The notes under the pieces were generated by a model. It was not told the DNA's origin, did not search any database, and saw nothing but the letters and a program-made list of their open reading frames with translations. From an uncultured Pseudomonas sp. (GTDB lineage: Bacteria > Pseudomonadota > Gammaproteobacteria > Pseudomonadales > Pseudomonadaceae): a stretch of DNA of 64,000 bases. Positions 52,986 through 60,331 of the stretch are shown in pieces. The position numbers and the translations under genes were made by a program. The stretch is taken from positions 2,046,001 to 2,110,000 of the forward strand of contig NZ_OX044366.1 in NCBI RefSeq assembly GCF_943846705.1, written 5' to 3'. Every line of letters starts with the position of its first letter. The stretch's first letter is position 1.

Positions 52986-54224
52986 CTAGCGGGTACGGCT
53001 GATCTGTGCGGGTGTGCGTTGCATCAACACCTTGCCGGCACGGATTGAGACCAGCGCGTGGCCCTGGCTGCGCAGCATTTCATAGTCGTCAGGTGCGGAC
53101 AGAATCAGCAAATTCGCCGGGCGACCCACCTCCAATCCATAGCGCTCGCCCAGGTTCAGGGTTTTCGCGCTGTGGTCGGTGATGAAGTCGAGGCAGCGTT
53201 GCAGGTCTTCGTAACCGAGCATGTGACAGATGTGCAGGCCGGCTTCGAGAATGCGCAGGATGTTGCCGTTACCCAGTGGGTACCAAGGGTCAACGATCGA
53301 GTCCTGCGCCAGGCAGACGTTCACCCCGGCGCGGTCAAGCTCAGCCACGCGGGTCAGGCCACGGCGCTTGGGGAAGCTGTCGAAGCGGCCTTGCAGGTGG
53401 ATGCTCTCGGTGGGGCAGGAGATAAAGTTGATCTTCGATTGCTTGAGCAGGCGAAACAGCTTTGAGCAATAGGCGTTGTCGTAAGAGCCCATGGCCGTAG
53501 TGTGGCTGGCGGTAACGCGCTCACCCATGCCGCGCACACGGGCTTCCTCGGCCAGCACTTCGAGAAAGCGCGAGTGCGGGTCGTCAGTTTCGTCGCAATG
53601 TACATCCACCAAACAACCCGTGCGCTCGGCCAAATCCATCAGAAACTTGATCGAGCTGACGCCCTGCTCGCGGGTGTTTTCAAAGTGCGGAATACCGCCA
53701 ACCACATCAGCGCCCAAGGTAATCGCCTGCTCCATCAACGCGCGGCCGTTGGCGAATGACTCAATGCCCTCCTGGGGGAAGGCGACAATCTGCAGGTCGA
53801 TCAGGTGGCGCACTTCTTCGCGCACCTCGACCAGCGCCTTGAGTGCGGCGAGCGTCGGATCGGTCACGTCGACATGGCTGCGCACATGCTGGATGCCATG
53901 GTCGACCAGCATGTCGATGGCCTTGCGCGCACGCTGCTTGGTGTCTTCGTGAGTGACCCGCGCTTTGCGTTCGCCCCACAGCTCGATCCCTTCGAACAGC
54001 GTACCGCTCATGTTCCAGGCCGGCTCGCCGGCGGTGAGGGTGGCGTCGAGGTGAATGTGCGGTTCGATAAAGGGCGCGGTTACCAGATTGCCGGCGGCGT
54101 CCAGATCGTTAGCGTTGGCTGCGACCAGCACCGGCTGCTCGATGATCGCGGCAATGCGCTCGCCGTCCAGTTCGATGCGGTACAGGCCGGGCTTCTTGCG
54201 CAGGCGGGCGTTGACGATATTCAT
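52986..54224 (-). CDS. codA: Cytosine deaminase (CodA-like amidohydrolase)
   Basis: Deaminates cytosine to uracil for pyrimidine salvage. The 412-residue protein has all metal ligands of the E. coli enzyme: HIH (His56, His58), His209 (VDVHCDE), His241 (TASHTTAMGSY) and Asp308. After the metal Asp the E. coli HDD reads QDS here (Gln307-Asp308-Ser309); the position of Ser309 is the one known to shift selectivity between cytosine and 5-fluorocytosine. Related deaminases act on isocytosine or other ring amines, so cytosine is likely but not certain. No codB permease adjoins it. Confidence 0.85.
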   Translation of the reverse strand: MNIVNARLRKKPGLYRIELDGERIAAIIEQPVLVAANANDLDAAGNLVTAPFIEPHIHLDATLTAGEPAWNMSGTLFEGIELWGERKARVTHEDTKQRARKAIDMLVDHGIQHVRSHVDVTDPTLAALKALVEVREEVRHLIDLQIVAFPQEGIESFANGRALMEQAITLGADVVGGIPHFENTREQGVSSIKFLMDLAERTGCLVDVHCDETDDPHSRFLEVLAEEARVRGMGERVTASHTTAMGSYDNAYCSKLFRLLKQSKINFISCPTESIHLQGRFDSFPKRRGLTRVAELDRAGVNVCLAQDSIVDPWYPLGNGNILRILEAGLHICHMLGYEDLQRCLDFITDHSAKTLNLGERYGLEVGRPANLLILSAPDDYEMLRSQGHALVSIRAGKVLMQRTPAQISRTR

Positions 54225-54660
54225 CCACTATTCCTTGTACTTCGCGGCGGCGAGAGCCGTCCGATTTGCAGGGCTACGGCGATGTTCAGGCGAGCATGCG
54301 GATCGCCGATGAGCCGCCGGTCAGGGCTTCTAAGGGGTGCAAATCTCTGTTTGGGTGGCGCTAACTTACCTTAATCAGCCGGTGAAAAAGCCCGGCACCG
54401 TAGGATGGCGTTGAGCATAGCGATACCCATCATCGGCAGCTAAGCCGAGCAGAAGTACCGTCAGCCATTAAATGGCCTCTTCGGTTTAAGGGGTTGTCCA
54501 ATGACTCGGACGATTACAACGATGGGTATCGCTGCGCTCAACCCATCCTACGAGATAACGCGAGCCTTTCAGCCATTGCTTGTGCAGCGAAAATTACCCG
54601 CTCAATTGGATGGTAAGCTCGGGCTACTTGGTCTGATCTGTGAAGGGAATCCTCGCTCAG
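54225..54660. other. 436-bp interval between codA and the EEP gene
   Basis: Contains the codA promoter region (54225-54398, no clear boxes found), the 154-bp inverted-repeat element and about 108 bases leading to the EEP start. No gene is supported in it. Confidence 0.5.
54399..54552. repeat. 154-bp element with 32-bp terminal inverted repeats (REP/MITE-like)
   Basis: The left arm (54399-54431, CGTAGGATGGCGTTGAGCAT...) and the right arm (54521-54552) are reverse complements except for one extra base and two mismatches; about 89 bases lie between them. The arm motif, GTAGGATGG-GTTGAGC-AGCGATACCCATC, is one I recall as a dispersed intergenic repeat in Pseudomonas and other gamma-proteobacteria. 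No transposase and no target duplication are seen. It lies between codA and the EEP nuclease gene. Confidence 0.8.
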
Positions 54661-55359
54661 ATGCGAATTGTTAGCTGGAATTGCAACGGGGCACTTCGAA
54701 AAAAGCTCCACCTTCTCGATGAGCTGCGGGCAGACATCCTTGTTGTCCAGGAGTGTGAGAACCCCACGCAGACTCAAGATGCCCATTACAAACAGTGGGC
54801 CGGCAGCTATCTCTGGGCTGGCGGAAATAAGCACAAAGGCCTTGGCGTATTCGTCAAGTCAGGGATGCGACTAGAGCCACTCGCTCTCGACGCTGGACGG
54901 TTGCAGCTCTTCTTACCATGCCGGGTAGATGGGATCACGTTATTGGCCGTTTGGACAAAAGAGGCTGGCTCTCCAACGTTTAAATACATTGGTCAGCTCT
55001 ACAAGTGGCTTCAATTGCACAAGGCCCAATTTGCCAAGCCCAGAGCCATCGTAATTGGAGACCTCAACAGCAATGCGCGCTGGGATGTTTGGGATCGCTG
55101 GTGGAACCACTCGGACGTGGTCAAAGAGCTTGCGGATATTGGCCTTCACAGTCTTTACCATGCGCAGACAGGACAACACCAAGGCTCTGAGGCCCAGCCG
55201 ACATTCTTTCTGCACCGGAAGTTGGAAAAGCCATACCACATCGATTATGCGTTTCTGTCTGAAATGCTCAAGGCCAGCGCCCACCTATCCATCGGTGCAA
55301 CTGAGCATTGGCTGGAATATAGCGATCATCTGCCGCTTATTGTGGATATAGCCTCGTAG
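54661..55359 (+). CDS. Endonuclease/exonuclease/phosphatase (EEP) family protein, accessory
   Basis: The 232-residue protein has the EEP fold signatures MRIVSWNCNGALRKK, ILVVQECENP (catalytic Glu), IVIGDLNSNARWD (Asp-x-Asn) and YSDHLPLIVDI (Ser-Asp-His), so a metal-dependent nuclease or phosphatase site looks intact. The ATG at 54661 starts right at the domain and is preceded by GAAGGGAA; a GTG at 54640 is possible. Base composition is visibly lower in GC (about half by eye) and codon use is less biased than in neighbours, suggesting horizontal arrival. The substrate is unknown. Confidence 0.8.
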   Translation: MRIVSWNCNGALRKKLHLLDELRADILVVQECENPTQTQDAHYKQWAGSYLWAGGNKHKGLGVFVKSGMRLEPLALDAGRLQLFLPCRVDGITLLAVWTKEAGSPTFKYIGQLYKWLQLHKAQFAKPRAIVIGDLNSNARWDVWDRWWNHSDVVKELADIGLHSLYHAQTGQHQGSEAQPTFFLHRKLEKPYHIDYAFLSEMLKASAHLSIGATEHWLEYSDHLPLIVDIAS

Positions 55360-55422
55360 CTATAGCCTAAGTAATTGAATATAAAGGATTTAAATTCCAG
55401 TTTGACGTAATGGCTGCAAAGT

Positions 55423-55453
55423 AAAAAGCCCGATGCGCTGCACCGGGCTTTTC
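55423..55453. terminator. Bidirectional terminator, EEP gene / xenB
   Basis: AAAAGCCCG (55424-55432) and CGGGCTTTT (55444-55452) form a 9-bp stem with an 11-base loop and A/T tails, 64 bases after the EEP stop and 21 bases from the xenB stop. Confidence 0.75.
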
Positions 55454-55473
55454 GAGGCATTGCGGCCCTTGGC

Positions 55474-56523
55474 TTACAGCGTCGGGTAGTCGAGGTAACC
55501 CACCGCGCCTTTGCCGTAGAAGGTTTCTGGGTGCGGGGTGTTCAGTTCGGCGTCTTGCGCCAGGCGGGCTGGCAGGTCTGGGTTGGCGATAAACGGAATA
55601 CCGAAGGCCACGGCATCGGCTTTGCCGCTTTGTAGCCAGGCGTTGGCCTGATCTTTGGTGAAGCGTTCGTTGGCGATAAACACGCCGCCGAAGGCTTCTT
55701 TCAGGCTTGGCGACAGGCTGTCGTCGGCTTCTTTCTCACGGGCGCAGATAAAGGCAATGCCGCGCTTGCCCAGTTCGCGAGCGATGTAGGTGAAGGTTTC
55801 TGCGCGGTCGGCGTCGCCCATGTCATGGCTATCGGCGCGCGGTGCCAGGTGCACGCCAACGCGGCCTGCGCCCCAGACGTCAATTGCGGCATCGGTGACT
55901 TCCAGCAGCAGGCGCGCGCGGTTTTCCAGGCTACCGCCGTAACGGTCTGTGCGCTGGTTGGTGCTGCTCTGCAGGAACTGGTCGAGCAGATAGCCGTTGG
56001 CACCGTGGATTTCCACGCCGTCAAAACCGGCCGCTTTAGCGTTTTCTGCGCCCAGGCGATAGGCGTCGACGATGTCGGCGATTTCTTCCGTTTCCAGGGC
56101 GCGTGGGGTGACGTAGTCCTTCATCGGGCGGATCAGGCTGACGTGCCCAGCCGGCTGGATGGCGCTTGGCGCGACGGGCAACTGGCCATTCAGGTAGACC
56201 GGGTCGGAAATACGCCCGACGTGCCACAGTTGCAGGACGATCTTGCTGCCTGCGGCGTGCACGGCCTTGGTGATGTTGCTCCAGCCGCGCACCTGCTCAT
56301 CGGACCAGATGCCGGGGGTGTCCGGGTAGCCGACACCCATCGGCGTGACGGCGGTGGCTTCACTGATGATCAGGCCGGCGCTGGCGCGTTGCACGTAGTA
56401 CTCGGCCATCAGCGCATTGGGTACGCGGCCTTCGTCGGCGCGGCAGCGGGTCAGCGGGGCCATGATGATGCGGTTGTTCAGTTCAAGATCACCGATCTTG
56501 ATGGGGTCAAAAAGCGTGGTCAT
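55474..56523 (-). CDS. xenB: Old-yellow-enzyme alkene reductase, XenB/NemA-like
   Basis: FMN-dependent NADPH reductase of electrophilic alkenes, nitro esters and nitroaromatics. The 349-residue barrel starts MTTLFDPIKIGDLELNNRI and has the substrate-binding His-x-x-Asn pair in GVEIHGANGYLLDQFLQ, the NQRTDRYGGS motif and IPFIANPDLPARL. XenB of Pseudomonas reduces nitroglycerin and TNT. It starts 38 bases after the ArsR-family gene stop, so the two form an operon and the regulator probably controls it. Confidence 0.9.
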   Translation of the reverse strand: MTTLFDPIKIGDLELNNRIIMAPLTRCRADEGRVPNALMAEYYVQRASAGLIISEATAVTPMGVGYPDTPGIWSDEQVRGWSNITKAVHAAGSKIVLQLWHVGRISDPVYLNGQLPVAPSAIQPAGHVSLIRPMKDYVTPRALETEEIADIVDAYRLGAENAKAAGFDGVEIHGANGYLLDQFLQSSTNQRTDRYGGSLENRARLLLEVTDAAIDVWGAGRVGVHLAPRADSHDMGDADRAETFTYIARELGKRGIAFICAREKEADDSLSPSLKEAFGGVFIANERFTKDQANAWLQSGKADAVAFGIPFIANPDLPARLAQDAELNTPHPETFYGKGAVGYLDYPTL

Positions 56524-56561
56524 AAATATGCGTCCTGTGTGCGGGGCTAATAGCAAATGAT

Positions 56562-56864
56562 TTAAAGCGCTTGGCTGATATGGCTGAGGAAGGCCTGGAT
56601 AGTTTCTTCATTGCGTTTGAAGAAATGCCATTGGCCGACCTTTTTGCTGCTGATCAGCCCGGCGCGCTGCAAGGTCGCCAGGTGCGCGGAGACAGTCGAT
56701 TGCGACAGCCCGGTGCGTTGGTCGATCTTGCCGGCGCAGACGCCGATTTCCAGCGGGTGCTCCTGATCGGCGAAATAGGCCTGGGGGTCTTTCAACCAGT
56801 GCAGGATGTCGCGCCGTACCGGGTGGGCCAGGGCCTTGATGATTTCATCGATGTCGAGCTGCAT
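56562..56864 (-). CDS. ArsR-family winged-helix regulator
   Basis: The 100-residue protein has the ArsR/SmtB DNA-binding helices (IIKALAHPVRRDILHWLK, GLSQSTVSAHLATLQRAGLI) and ends with an HFFKRNEETIQAFLSHIS helix. Cys42 (GVCAGKIDQRTG) is the only cysteine in the usual sensing region; thiol modification by electrophiles is a plausible trigger for xenB induction (inference). Confidence 0.85.
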   Translation of the reverse strand: MQLDIDEIIKALAHPVRRDILHWLKDPQAYFADQEHPLEIGVCAGKIDQRTGLSQSTVSAHLATLQRAGLISSKKVGQWHFFKRNEETIQAFLSHISQAL

Positions 56865-56991
56865 GCGGGTCGTCCGTGGGTGTTGTCACGCCGTATCGCG
56901 ATGAGACGAACCTTATATCGGGCGTTGGCGATATACAGATTGTTCGTGCCGATAGTCATCATCATGCGCGCTGATGTGTAAGCTGGCAGGC

Positions 56992-57576
56992 ATGAATTAC
57001 CTCGCGCATTTACATCTCGGCGGTGACGCGCCGGCTCAATTGCTGGGCAGCCTGTATGGCGATTTCGTCAAAGGGCCGTTGGCGGGGCAGTGGCCGGCGG
57101 ATATCGAGGCGGCGATTCGTCTGCATCGGCGTATCGATGTGTTTACCGACAACCACCCGCTGCAAATGCAGGCGCGGGCGCGCTTCCCTGCTGAGCGGCG
57201 GCGTTGTGCCGGGATCTTGCTGGATGTGTTTTTTGACCACTGCCTGGCGCTGCACTGGGCGGACTATGCCGCCGAGCCTTTGCCAATTTTTACCGGGCGG
57301 GTTTATCGGGTGCTGCAGGCCGAGCCGCGTTTGCCCGAGCGTCTGGCGATGATTGCACCACGCATGGCCGCGCAGGACTGGTTAGGCAGTTACCGTGAAT
57401 TTGCCGTGCTGGAGCAGGTGGTGGCGGGCATCGACCGGAGGCTGTCGCGGCCGGGGTTGTTGGCGGGGGGTATGGCTGAGCTGGAGCGACTGTACCAACA
57501 GCTGCTGGAGGATTTTCAGCAGTTCTACCCTGAATTACAGGCGTTTGTGGCGCAGCAGCGGCAAGCGGCGGATTAG
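56992..57576 (+). CDS. acpH: Acyl-carrier-protein phosphodiesterase AcpH-like (DUF479)
   Basis: Removes the phosphopantetheine arm from ACP. The 194-residue helical protein has the family start MNYLAHLHLG, LLGSLYGDFVKG, IRLHRRIDVFTDNHP and LLDVFFDHCLALHW, the HD-like metal-site residues being His and Asp in these segments. The ATG at 56992 is used. The stop interlocks with that of the converging olsA through a shared TTAG (57573-57576). Confidence 0.85.
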   Translation: MNYLAHLHLGGDAPAQLLGSLYGDFVKGPLAGQWPADIEAAIRLHRRIDVFTDNHPLQMQARARFPAERRRCAGILLDVFFDHCLALHWADYAAEPLPIFTGRVYRVLQAEPRLPERLAMIAPRMAAQDWLGSYREFAVLEQVVAGIDRRLSRPGLLAGGMAELERLYQQLLEDFQQFYPELQAFVAQQRQAAD

Positions 57577-58361
57577 GCCGCCAGGTCTTCAGCAACGACC
57601 GTTTGCTCAGGGGTCGCTGCGCCGAACAGCGCCTGGCGGATCGCCTGTTGCGCGGCCCGCGCGAGCGCATTGCGATGCAACTCAGCGCTGGCAATCGGCG
57701 TGAGCAGCTGGATCTGCACTTCACCCAAGTCGCTGCCGAGCAGGCGCAGCAGGTGCGCGAGCATGTCGTCATCGCCAATAAATGGCGCTACGGCGCAGGG
57801 CTGGCCGTTGCGCAGGTAACGGATCGCCACCGGCTGCACCGCGACGCCGCTGTCGATGGCGCTGCTCAGCAGGCGGCCATGAAAGGTGCGCAGGTCGAGG
57901 CCATCGGTGGTGGTGCCTTCCGGGAAGATCAGCAGGTTGCGGCCCTGTTGTAAGTGCTGGCCGAGTTGTTGATTGAGCAGGCCGCTATCCCCCGAGCCCC
58001 GGCGGATAAACAGCGTGCCGGCCTTGAGCGCCAGCCAGCCTGCGACTGGCCAGGCGCGCACCTCGGCCTTGGACAAAAAAGACAGTGGAGTGAGCATGCC
58101 CAGCAGCGGAATGTCAGTCCACGACACGTGATTACTGACCCAGAGCATTGGCTGGCGCGGCAGCTGGCCTTGCACCTTTAGGCGAAACGGCAGCGCATCC
58201 GTCAGCCGCGCGAGAAACCAGCGGGTCAGGCGCTGGCGGGTGGGCATCAGGTCATGCCGAACCAGACGCTCCAGCAGGGCGACGCCGGCCGCCAGCAGCG
58301 TGCCGAGGCTGATCACCGCCAACAGGCGCAACAGGCGGGCATACAAACGCAGCTTCTTCAT
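57573..58361 (-). CDS. olsA: Lyso-ornithine lipid O-acyltransferase OlsA
   Basis: PlsC-type acyltransferase that adds the second fatty acid to lyso-ornithine lipid. The 262-residue protein has an N-terminal membrane helix (about 12-32), the catalytic block NHVSWTDIPLLG (HxxxxD) and FPEGTTTDGLDLRTFHGRLL. The ATG at 58361 is preceded by AGGAG. The assignment over a general 1-acylglycerol-phosphate acyltransferase rests on its place just downstream of olsB. Confidence 0.85.
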   Translation of the reverse strand: MKKLRLYARLLRLLAVISLGTLLAAGVALLERLVRHDLMPTRQRLTRWFLARLTDALPFRLKVQGQLPRQPMLWVSNHVSWTDIPLLGMLTPLSFLSKAEVRAWPVAGWLALKAGTLFIRRGSGDSGLLNQQLGQHLQQGRNLLIFPEGTTTDGLDLRTFHGRLLSSAIDSGVAVQPVAIRYLRNGQPCAVAPFIGDDDMLAHLLRLLGSDLGEVQIQLLTPIASAELHRNALARAAQQAIRQALFGAATPEQTVVAEDLAA

Positions 58362-58443
58362 CGGGGGCTCCTGCAGGCAAAGACAAAACGCCGGCACTGT
58401 CTACAGCGTGCCGGCGGCTTGTGCAACTGTGCGTGGCGGAGGT

Positions 58444-59202
58444 TTACCCCGCCGCTTTGAAGTGCCGTGCGTAACGCGGGCAGAGTTCGTCGCGCTTGAG
58501 CAGGATAAACACGTCGGCGACCTGGAAATCCTGATCCCAACACGGTTCGCCGCAGATCTTCGCGCCCAGGCGCATATAGGCTTTGAGCAGCGGTGGCATC
58601 TCGGCGATGACGTTGCTCGGCACGTCCAGGCTGGGTAGTGGGGTTTTCGGTTCGGCGCGCAGGTGCTCGGTGCACAGGTAGCGCTCACGTAGACGCTGCA
58701 TGATCGCCTGGGCCTGGATACCTCCATCGAGCATGGAGATGCTGGCGCAGCCCATCAGGTAGCGGTAAGCGCCTTGGTTGAGCACCTCGGCCAGTTCGCC
58801 CCAGAGCACGGCGATGGTCGCGCCGTTGCGGTAGGCCGCATCGACACAGGTGCGGCCGATTTCCAATACCGGGCCTTCGAGGTGCATCAGGCCGTGCAGG
58901 CTAAACTCTTCTTCGCTGTAAAAGCGCCCCAGGTTGGCGGCGGCTTGATGGTCGAGTAGGCGGGTGGTGGCCACCAGCTCACCGCTGTTCATGTCACGCA
59001 CGCCGATGTGCTGGCAGTGAATGTCGTAGTCATCCATGTCCAGGCCGAGTTCAGCACCCTTGAACTTGGCAGCGAACTCGGCGCTGAATACGCGATAGCG
59101 CAGCGCCTGGGCTTCACGCAGGGCAGCTGCGCCCAGTAAACGCTCGGCCTGCAAGCGACGCGCTGGGGTGTTGCGGTTGCGGGTGATTGCCATCTGAGTC
59201 AT
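58444..59202 (-). CDS. olsB: Ornithine N-acyltransferase OlsB
   Basis: GNAT-type enzyme that attaches a 3-hydroxy fatty acid from ACP to ornithine, the first step of phosphate-free ornithine lipids. The 252-residue protein has the signatures LRYRVFSAEFAAKFKGAELG, LDMDDYDIHCQHIGVRD, GRTCVDAAYRNGATIAVLWG and CPRYARHF, closely resembling P. aeruginosa OlsB. The ATG at 59202 (MTQMAITRNRN) is preferred; Met at 59193 is an alternative. It is upstream of olsA by 82 bases on the same strand. Confidence 0.92.
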   Translation of the reverse strand: MTQMAITRNRNTPARRLQAERLLGAAALREAQALRYRVFSAEFAAKFKGAELGLDMDDYDIHCQHIGVRDMNSGELVATTRLLDHQAAANLGRFYSEEEFSLHGLMHLEGPVLEIGRTCVDAAYRNGATIAVLWGELAEVLNQGAYRYLMGCASISMLDGGIQAQAIMQRLRERYLCTEHLRAEPKTPLPSLDVPSNVIAEMPPLLKAYMRLGAKICGEPCWDQDFQVADVFILLKRDELCPRYARHFKAAG

Positions 59203-59301
59203 GCCTGAGTCTCCGTGAGCCGGTTTTTTGCCTTGCGGCCGGTCGATCTTGTTGGGCAAGCTCAGGCTAGGTAGCGCTGGTGTCACCTCCGTTAAGTTTT
59301 G

Positions 59302-59319
59302 GTGATGCTTGTGTGACAG
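59302..59319 (-). promoter_or_regulatory. Weak candidate PHO box before olsB
   Basis: On the minus strand the first half CTGTCAC (59319-59313) matches the PhoB half-site CTGTCAT at 6 of 7 positions; the second half (GCATCAC) matches only 3 of 7. It lies about 100-117 bases before the olsB start, in the 142-bp gap with the divergent gene. Ornithine lipids are known to be induced by phosphate starvation in Pseudomonas, which is why the site is noted. Confidence 0.3.
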
Positions 59320-59344
59320 ACCCTAACCCAACAAGGAGCAATGC

Positions 59345-60232
59345 ATGCCCTGGCAACAGCTGTTGAGCCCGCAGACACGTCTGCCAATCGTCGACCTGGA
59401 GGCGTGGTACGCCAGCCTGCTTGAGCGCATCGCTCAGCCGACGCCGTTGCAGCTGGCTGTGCTCGGCGGGCGCTTGGCGGCGACGCCGGGGCTGGCCTTT
59501 CTTGCCGGTTATCAAGGCGCGTTGCGCGCGCTTTGGCCCGCCGCGCCCTGGACGCTGGGTGCGCTGTGCGCGACCGAGAACCGCAGCATCCGCCCGGCGG
59601 ACATGCACACGCGGCTCAGCGCGCTAACCCTCGCTGGCCGCAAGGATTTCGTTACTGCCGCCGAAGCGGTCGATTGGCTGCTGGTGGCCGCCCGCGAGGA
59701 TGAAGCCGGCCAGCCGGTAAGGCTGGCGCTGGGCGTGGTGCGCAACGGCGCGCCGGGCGTGCGTATTGAAACCCTGCCCGCGTTGCCGCTGATGCCGGAC
59801 ATCAGCCATGGCCGTTTGCATCTGCAGGGCGCGCATTGTGAGCGGCTGCCGGGTGATGGTTGGGCTGCCTACGTCAAACCGTTCCGCACGCTGGAAGACG
59901 CCCACGTGCTGGCGGCACTGACCGCCTGGTTGTTCGGCGTGGGGCAGGAGGCTGCCTGGCCGCAGAGTTTGCAATTGCGCCTGCTTGGCCTGTTGGCCGG
60001 CTGCGCGGAAGTGGCGCGGCAATGCCCGAGTGCGGCGGATAACCACCTGTTGTTAGGCGGGCTGTTTGCTCAGTTCGACAGCCTGAGCACTGATCTGGAT
60101 GCTGCTTTTGCCGCAGGCGCGGTGCACTGGGCGCAGCTCTGGCAGCGTGACAAGGACCTGCTGTCGATCGCCGGCAGCGCACGCGGCAAGCGCCTGCAGA
60201 AGGCCCAGGCACTGCTCGGTATCAACCTTTAA
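59345..60232 (+). CDS. Diverged acyl-CoA-dehydrogenase-like protein
   Basis: The 295-residue protein is much shorter than a normal acyl-CoA dehydrogenase (about 380-400). The central part (about 95-150; LAGRKDFVTAAEAVDWLLVA, ALGVVRNGAPGVRIET) recalls the beta domain of that family, and the C-terminal helical half its helical bundle, but the family catalytic Glu region cannot be placed. Lost activity or a different use of the fold is possible. It is divergent from olsB and stands 99 bases before the MBL gene. Moderately sure of the fold, unsure of function. Confidence 0.6.
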   Translation: MPWQQLLSPQTRLPIVDLEAWYASLLERIAQPTPLQLAVLGGRLAATPGLAFLAGYQGALRALWPAAPWTLGALCATENRSIRPADMHTRLSALTLAGRKDFVTAAEAVDWLLVAAREDEAGQPVRLALGVVRNGAPGVRIETLPALPLMPDISHGRLHLQGAHCERLPGDGWAAYVKPFRTLEDAHVLAALTAWLFGVGQEAAWPQSLQLRLLGLLAGCAEVARQCPSAADNHLLLGGLFAQFDSLSTDLDAAFAAGAVHWAQLWQRDKDLLSIAGSARGKRLQKAQALLGINL

Positions 60233-60263
60233 GCCAGCTTGTGACGCGTTGCACCGTGGCGGT

Positions 60264-60277
60264 TTGATCCAGATCAG
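60264..60277 (+). promoter_or_regulatory. Candidate Anr/FNR box upstream of the diiron MBL gene
   Basis: TTGATCCAGATCAG matches the TTGAT-N4-ATCAA consensus at 9 of the 10 defined bases. The centre lies about 61 bases before the start at 60332, so an activator at -41.5 would place the transcript start near 60312. A weak -10-like CATTAA lies at 60297-60302. Anr and Dnr share this site in Pseudomonas. Confidence 0.6.
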
Positions 60278-60331
60278 TAAGGCTCGGGCGTTAGGCCATT
60301 AAGCTCGCCGGCTTTTGCAAGAGAGCCTGCC

